Shown here: positions 6,955-12,189 of the stretch, piece by piece
Numbering within the stretch: the stretch's first letter is position 1
Layout: each line of letters opens with the position of its first letter
DNA from: Sulfurimonas sp.
GTDB taxonomy: Bacteria; Campylobacterota; Campylobacteria; Campylobacterales; Sulfurimonadaceae
Assembly (NCBI GenBank): GCA_022712845.1
Contig: JAFLJV010000018.1
Span: 1-12,189 of the forward strand
Direction of reading: 5' to 3'
Length of the DNA stretch: 12,189 nucleotides
Position numbers and translations under genes: made by a program
Notes under the pieces: model-generated
What the model saw: only the letters and a program-made list of their open reading frames with translations
Told to the model about the DNA's origin: nothing
Database searches by the model: none

Positions 6955-7320
6955 GCTATCAATTTCTATAACAGTATGTACATTTCCACGAGGGTTATAA
7001 TCAGCTATAACTTTCATATATTTAGGTTTTAATTTTCTATCAAGCACTTCATATATCTCATTTGCAGAGTTCTCATGTGATACATATTTATCTCTAAATG
7101 AGTTTATATATAATTTAATTGCTTTTAACTCTACAACCCACTCATTTGGTGTATATTCTAAGTAAATGGTTGCATAATCTGGATATCCACTTCTAGGGCA
7201 AAGACAAGAAAACTCAGGAAGAGTCATTTTGATAAGATAATCTCTTTTATGTTCATTTGGCCAAATTTCTAAATCTTTTTCTAAATCAAATTCATTAACA
7301 ATTTTTTCACCATATTTCAT
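6937..7320 (-). CDS. queF: NADPH-dependent 7-cyano-7-deazaguanine reductase (QueF, short type)
   Basis: QueF reduces the nitrile of preQ0 to the aminomethyl of preQ1, a step of queuosine synthesis for tRNA wobble base 34. The 127-residue protein is the short unimodular (YkvM-like) form. It shows the catalytic Cys and Asp in SCLCPRSGYPDYATI (C41, D48) and the QueF signature ELKAIKLYINSFRD (64-77). The last part, ADYNPRGNVHTVIEID, matches the family C-terminus. AAGGA lies six bases before the ATG and overlaps the stop codon of the upstream GGDEF/EAL gene, nine bases away, so the two are probably co-transcribed and coupled. The gene overlaps the end of convergent cca by 18 bases. The gap before it is too short for a preQ1 riboswitch. 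Confidence 0.97.
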   Translation of the reverse strand: MKYGEKIVNEFDLEKDLEIWPNEHKRDYLIKMTLPEFSCLCPRSGYPDYATIYLEYTPNEWVVELKAIKLYINSFRDKYVSHENSANEIYEVLDRKLKPKYMKVIADYNPRGNVHTVIEIDSSKMGR

Positions 7321-7329
7321 TTTAATTCC

Positions 7330-8733
7330 TTAGTTATCCACTCGTAAATCTGCTAGATATTTACCTTGAACATAGTCAATTTTAAGTTCTTTAGATAGAT
7401 TATATATCTCTTCATTTTCAACCATTTTAACCCATGTTTTAACACCTTTTTCATGTGCCATAACATTAAATCCACTAATTATATTTTTATATTTTTCTTT
7501 ATTTATATCTTTTGTATAAAAACTATCAAATCTTACAATATCTACATCTAAATCTCTTAAATATAAAAAGCTAGTATGGATAGCACCTAGTCTATCAATA
7601 GCTATAATAATTCCCATATCTCTTAATGATTGTAAAATAGAATTGTATTTATCAATTCTTGAATAGTATTCATTTTCATCAAGTAAAAATATAACTCTAT
7701 TTTTAGCGTTTGGATTTTTATCAAAAAGCTCTTTTACATTTCTAAAAAAGAATGAATTTCTTACGGAAGTTGGTGATATTGATATAGCAAAAACTTCTTC
7801 TTGTAAATCATTACATTTTTCTACAATATTTTTTAAAATAAGTAAATCATAATCAATCATCAATCTCAATTTATCTAAAATTTTCATATACTTTTTTTTA
7901 TGAATAACTTTTTTTTCATCTATTTTCAATTTTATAAAACACTCTTTTATAGAATTATTATCATCTTGAAAAATATCTTGTGTCATAACAATAATATTTT
8001 CTATTTTAATTGCATTTATTACAAAAGATTCTAAATCACTTGGATCCATATCATCATCAAGATTTGCTATAGATTTAGAGTTTTTATTTTTATTTCTAAG
8101 ATCAAAAAGATTTTCAATAAGATAATTAATATCTTTTGAAAGTGTTATATCATTTATTGCCCCTGACATTTGTATCTCTATATCATCTATCTTAAGTTCT
8201 TCACTTTTTAAATACATCAGTTCAATAATTGTTTTATATTTATCTTTATTACCTTTTAAACCTATTAAAAAATCACCACCTTTTACGTGCCCTATTGGGA
8301 AATTTTTTATACCTTTTTCTTCAAGATATTTAACAATCCACTTTGTAACTTCATATAGTATTTTATCTCCATTTTTCATACCATAACGATTATTTATTTT
8401 ATTTAGGTTATCAATACTAATTAGTAAAAGTGTATATTCTTTAGTGTTTTGTGTTTCTTGTTTAAGGTATTTATATATATATTTTCTTGTAAATACTTTA
8501 GATACATCATCTGTTATTTTTGTATCAAAACCTTTATATATAAGATATAAAATAAAATATATACTAAAAACTAAAATTAATGTTGATTCAATATAAAAAG
8601 CATTATGTAAACCTTCTGGTATGGAAAAAAATGTATGTGAAATTAATGCTGCAACGAGAGCAAATATAGGAAGTACCATTCTAAGTGCTAACTTAAAACG
8701 ATATTCTCTCTCTCTCTTTTGTGGTAGTAACAT
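7330..8733 (-). CDS. Membrane protein with degenerate GGDEF and EAL domains
   Basis: A 467-residue protein with two hydrophobic helices (about 17-36 and 48-66) joined by a short loop, then a cytoplasmic GGDEF-like and EAL-like pair. In the GGDEF part, LLISIDNLNKINNRYGMKNG (103-122) fits the nucleotide-binding start, but the active-site loop is KGGDFLIG (151-158), lacking the Glu of GGDEF. In the EAL part, the EAL triplet appears as ECF (264-266), the Asn of NLSP is Ser (ISISP, 317-321), DDFG is DRLG (380-383), and the AEGVE region reads VKMVENEE, with Lys replacing the first Glu. QGKYL (456-460) and D403 remain. By eye it should neither make nor cleave c-di-GMP but may bind it. The start has only a weak Shine-Dalgarno. 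It lies 24 bases after gyrB and nine before queF. Confidence 0.9.
   Translation of the reverse strand: MLLPQKREREYRFKLALRMVLPIFALVAALISHTFFSIPEGLHNAFYIESTLILVFSIYFILYLIYKGFDTKITDDVSKVFTRKYIYKYLKQETQNTKEYTLLLISIDNLNKINNRYGMKNGDKILYEVTKWIVKYLEEKGIKNFPIGHVKGGDFLIGLKGNKDKYKTIIELMYLKSEELKIDDIEIQMSGAINDITLSKDINYLIENLFDLRNKNKNSKSIANLDDDMDPSDLESFVINAIKIENIIVMTQDIFQDDNNSIKECFIKLKIDEKKVIHKKKYMKILDKLRLMIDYDLLILKNIVEKCNDLQEEVFAISISPTSVRNSFFFRNVKELFDKNPNAKNRVIFLLDENEYYSRIDKYNSILQSLRDMGIIIAIDRLGAIHTSFLYLRDLDVDIVRFDSFYTKDINKEKYKNIISGFNVMAHEKGVKTWVKMVENEEIYNLSKELKIDYVQGKYLADLRVDN
8706..8717 (-). repeat. (AG)6 dinucleotide tract near the start of the GGDEF/EAL gene
   Basis: Six CT units on the plus strand, read as AG on the minus strand, encode part of KREREY at codons 6-11. 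Gain or loss of a unit would shift the frame almost at the start. Six units is short for a phase-variable tract, and the coding of a basic, membrane-proximal stretch explains it equally well. Confidence 0.4.
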
Positions 8734-8757
8734 CTAAATTGTTAAACTTTATTTTAA

Positions 8758-11079
<2,322 letters not shown>

Positions 11080-11103
11080 TTATCTTTTGCATAATTTTAA
11101 TAA

Positions 11104-11112
11104 AATATAGCA
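11104..11112 (-). promoter_or_regulatory. Extended -10 promoter of gyrB
   Basis: The minus strand reads TGCTATATT, an extended -10 (TG, one base, TATATT). A start near 11097 gives a leader of about 30 bases to the ATG at 11067. The promoter lies downstream of the dnaN terminator, so gyrB seems to be transcribed separately from dnaN. Confidence 0.5.
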
Positions 11113-11148
11113 TATTTATATAATTTAAGATATTTTATCCAATGTTTA

Positions 11149-11212
11149 CTAAAAAAAAGTTTTATTATGATTATTGTAAAAAAGTGAATATAAAATTACT
11201 CTAAAAAAAAGT
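11149..11212. repeat. Direct repeats with evenly spaced A-tracts upstream of gyrB
   Basis: The 12-mer CTAAAAAAAAGT occurs at 11149-11160 and again at 11201-11212, exactly 52 bases apart. A six-A tract at 11178-11183 lies midway, so the three A-tract centres are 26 bases apart. The two outer tracts are about five helical turns apart, on the same face of the helix. The outer right tract is also the U-run of the dnaN terminator. Confidence 0.55.
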
Positions 11213-11235
11213 AATTTTATTTATAAATAAAATTA
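11203..11235 (-). terminator. Intrinsic terminator of dnaN, overlapping its stop codon
   Basis: Positions 11212-11235 form a perfect 24-base palindrome centred between 11223 and 11224, and it includes the dnaN stop codon (11233-11235). On the minus strand it is followed by one C and then eight U (11210 down to 11203). A second hairpin is possible downstream: 11190-11200 pairs with 11210-11220 over 11 bp, with the U-run in its loop. It would compete with the terminator for the same arm. Confidence 0.8.
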
Positions 11236-12189
11236 TATAACTATTGGCATTACAACAGTTTGAAAATTATCTTCATTTAGTATAAATGGTAAATTTCCTT
11301 CATTAAGACCTAAATTAAATTCTGAAGAATTTATTATATTTAGAAAATCTAAAAGATATTTAGAATTTATTGCAATTACAAAAGGATCAGTAAAACCTGT
11401 TGGAAAATTTATTTCTGTTTTTGCTTCAATATTATCATCACTTAATGATTCAAAGCTAATTAAATTATTTAAAAAAGTTATTTTTACATCTGTTGATATA
11501 GTTGTTATCTGTTTTATAGATTCAATCATAAGTGCTTTTGGAAGTGTTAAATTATTTGATATATTTTTAGGAATAATTCTTGAATATTCAGGAAATTTAC
11601 CATTTATAAGTTTTGTAAAAAATGTATATTGACTTGAATGAATTATTAAATTTGTTTCATCATAATAAAGTTCAATATCATCAAAAAATAGTTTTTGAAT
11701 CTCAACAATAGCTTTTTTTGGAACTATAATAGAAAGTTCTTTATCACTTGTATTTTTAATATTTACAACTGCTAATCTTCTTGTATCAGTAGAAGCGAAA
11801 TTTATATAATCTTTTTTGATATCAATAAGAGCACCATTTAATTCAAATTTAGGATTATTTGTATCTATAGATGGTGTTATTTTTTTAAGAGATTCTATAA
11901 GTGAGTGAGAATCAATAGATATACGAGCCTTACCTTCATAAGAAGGAAATTCAGGAAATTCATTATAAGAAAAAGTTGGTAATTTAAAATTAGAAAAAGA
12001 TTGAGAAATATATAACATATCGTTTTTAACTTCTAAAGAAATTTCACCATCTTTTAAAATTCTAATAATGTCTAATAATTTCTTACCATTAGAAGTGATA
12101 CAACCATTTCCAACAATATGTAAATTATCAGTAGATACTAAAAAACCTATTTCATTATCAGTAGCTTTTAGGGTTAGTTTAGAGTTTGA
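11233..12189 (-). CDS. dnaN: DNA polymerase III sliding clamp (beta subunit), N-terminus cut by window edge
   Basis: The clamp encircles DNA and tethers the replicative polymerase and other partners. The frame is open from the right edge to the stop, 318 residues. It enters with SNSKLTLKATDNEIGFLVST, which matches the first domain of the beta clamp at about residue 40, so roughly the first 40 residues are missing. The Met at 12018 is internal, not the start. Recognisable parts are the second-domain segment FASTDTRRLAVVNI (usual form ATDxxRLA) and FPEYSRIIPKN. The C-terminus ends QTVVMPIVI; the MP is the usual end of the family, where the hydrophobic partner-binding groove is completed. A strong terminator overlaps the stop. 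The neighbour gyrB matches the conserved dnaA-dnaN-gyrB order near the bacterial origin. Confidence 0.97.
   Translation of the reverse strand, partial: SNSKLTLKATDNEIGFLVSTDNLHIVGNGCITSNGKKLLDIIRILKDGEISLEVKNDMLYISQSFSNFKLPTFSYNEFPEFPSYEGKARISIDSHSLIESLKKITPSIDTNNPKFELNGALIDIKKDYINFASTDTRRLAVVNIKNTSDKELSIIVPKKAIVEIQKLFFDDIELYYDETNLIIHSSQYTFFTKLINGKFPEYSRIIPKNISNNLTLPKALMIESIKQITTISTDVKITFLNNLISFESLSDDNIEAKTEINFPTGFTDPFVIAINSKYLLDFLNIINSSEFNLGLNEGNLPFILNEDNFQTVVMPIVI

Noticed and set aside
7321..7329. Possible preQ1 riboswitch in front of queF.
   Set aside because: Only nine bases separate queF from the upstream gene, leaving no room. The region holds just the Shine-Dalgarno.
7334..7342. TTATCCACT, eight of nine bases of an E. 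coli DnaA box.
   Set aside because: It is a single copy within the coding end of the GGDEF/EAL gene, with no cluster of boxes or AT-rich unwinding region beside it. The origin is expected beyond dnaN, outside the window.

Overview
This window is a low-GC, gene-dense piece of a Campylobacterota (epsilonproteobacterial) chromosome, most like Arcobacteraceae or Sulfurimonadaceae. The evidence is the protein style (the GyrB N-terminus [18 protein letters not shown], NrdB starting [11 protein letters not shown], a TlpD-like soluble chemoreceptor with a CZB domain), the AT-rich intergenic DNA, and TATAAT-type -10 boxes without recognisable -35 boxes. The genus is inferred by eye, not by a search.

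Layout, left to right. A nitrilase-family gene runs off the left edge on the minus strand. It overlaps the end of nrdB (class I ribonucleotide reductase beta subunit), also minus. Diverging from nrdB on the plus strand are a cytoplasmic chemoreceptor with a C-terminal zinc-binding CZB domain and an exported MsrB-MsrA fusion. A bidirectional terminator separates msrBA from a 73-residue, two-helix membrane protein on the minus strand. Next come typA (minus) with its own terminator and leader, cca (plus), queF (minus, overlapping the 3' end of cca), a two-helix membrane protein with degenerate GGDEF and EAL domains (minus), gyrB (minus) and dnaN (minus, cut by the right edge).

The dnaN-gyrB pair with dnaN outermost suggests that dnaA and oriC lie just beyond the right edge. 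The minus-strand genes gyrB, the GGDEF/EAL gene and queF are spaced 24 and 9 bases apart and look like one transcription unit, with gyrB's own promoter lying behind a strong dnaN terminator. The genes are mostly housekeeping: replication (dnaN, gyrB, nrdB), tRNA and translation (cca, queF, typA), and oxidant sensing and repair (CZB chemoreceptor, MsrBA).

I see no mobile element, CRISPR array, tRNA or rRNA, and no gene-free stretch over 300 bases. I found no convincing new multi-gene system. The points most worth a second look are the CZB receptor beside msrBA, the catalytically eroded GGDEF/EAL protein inside the gyrB-queF unit, the repeat architecture in front of msrBA, the hairpin at the nrdB/nitrilase junction, and the structures between dnaN and gyrB.
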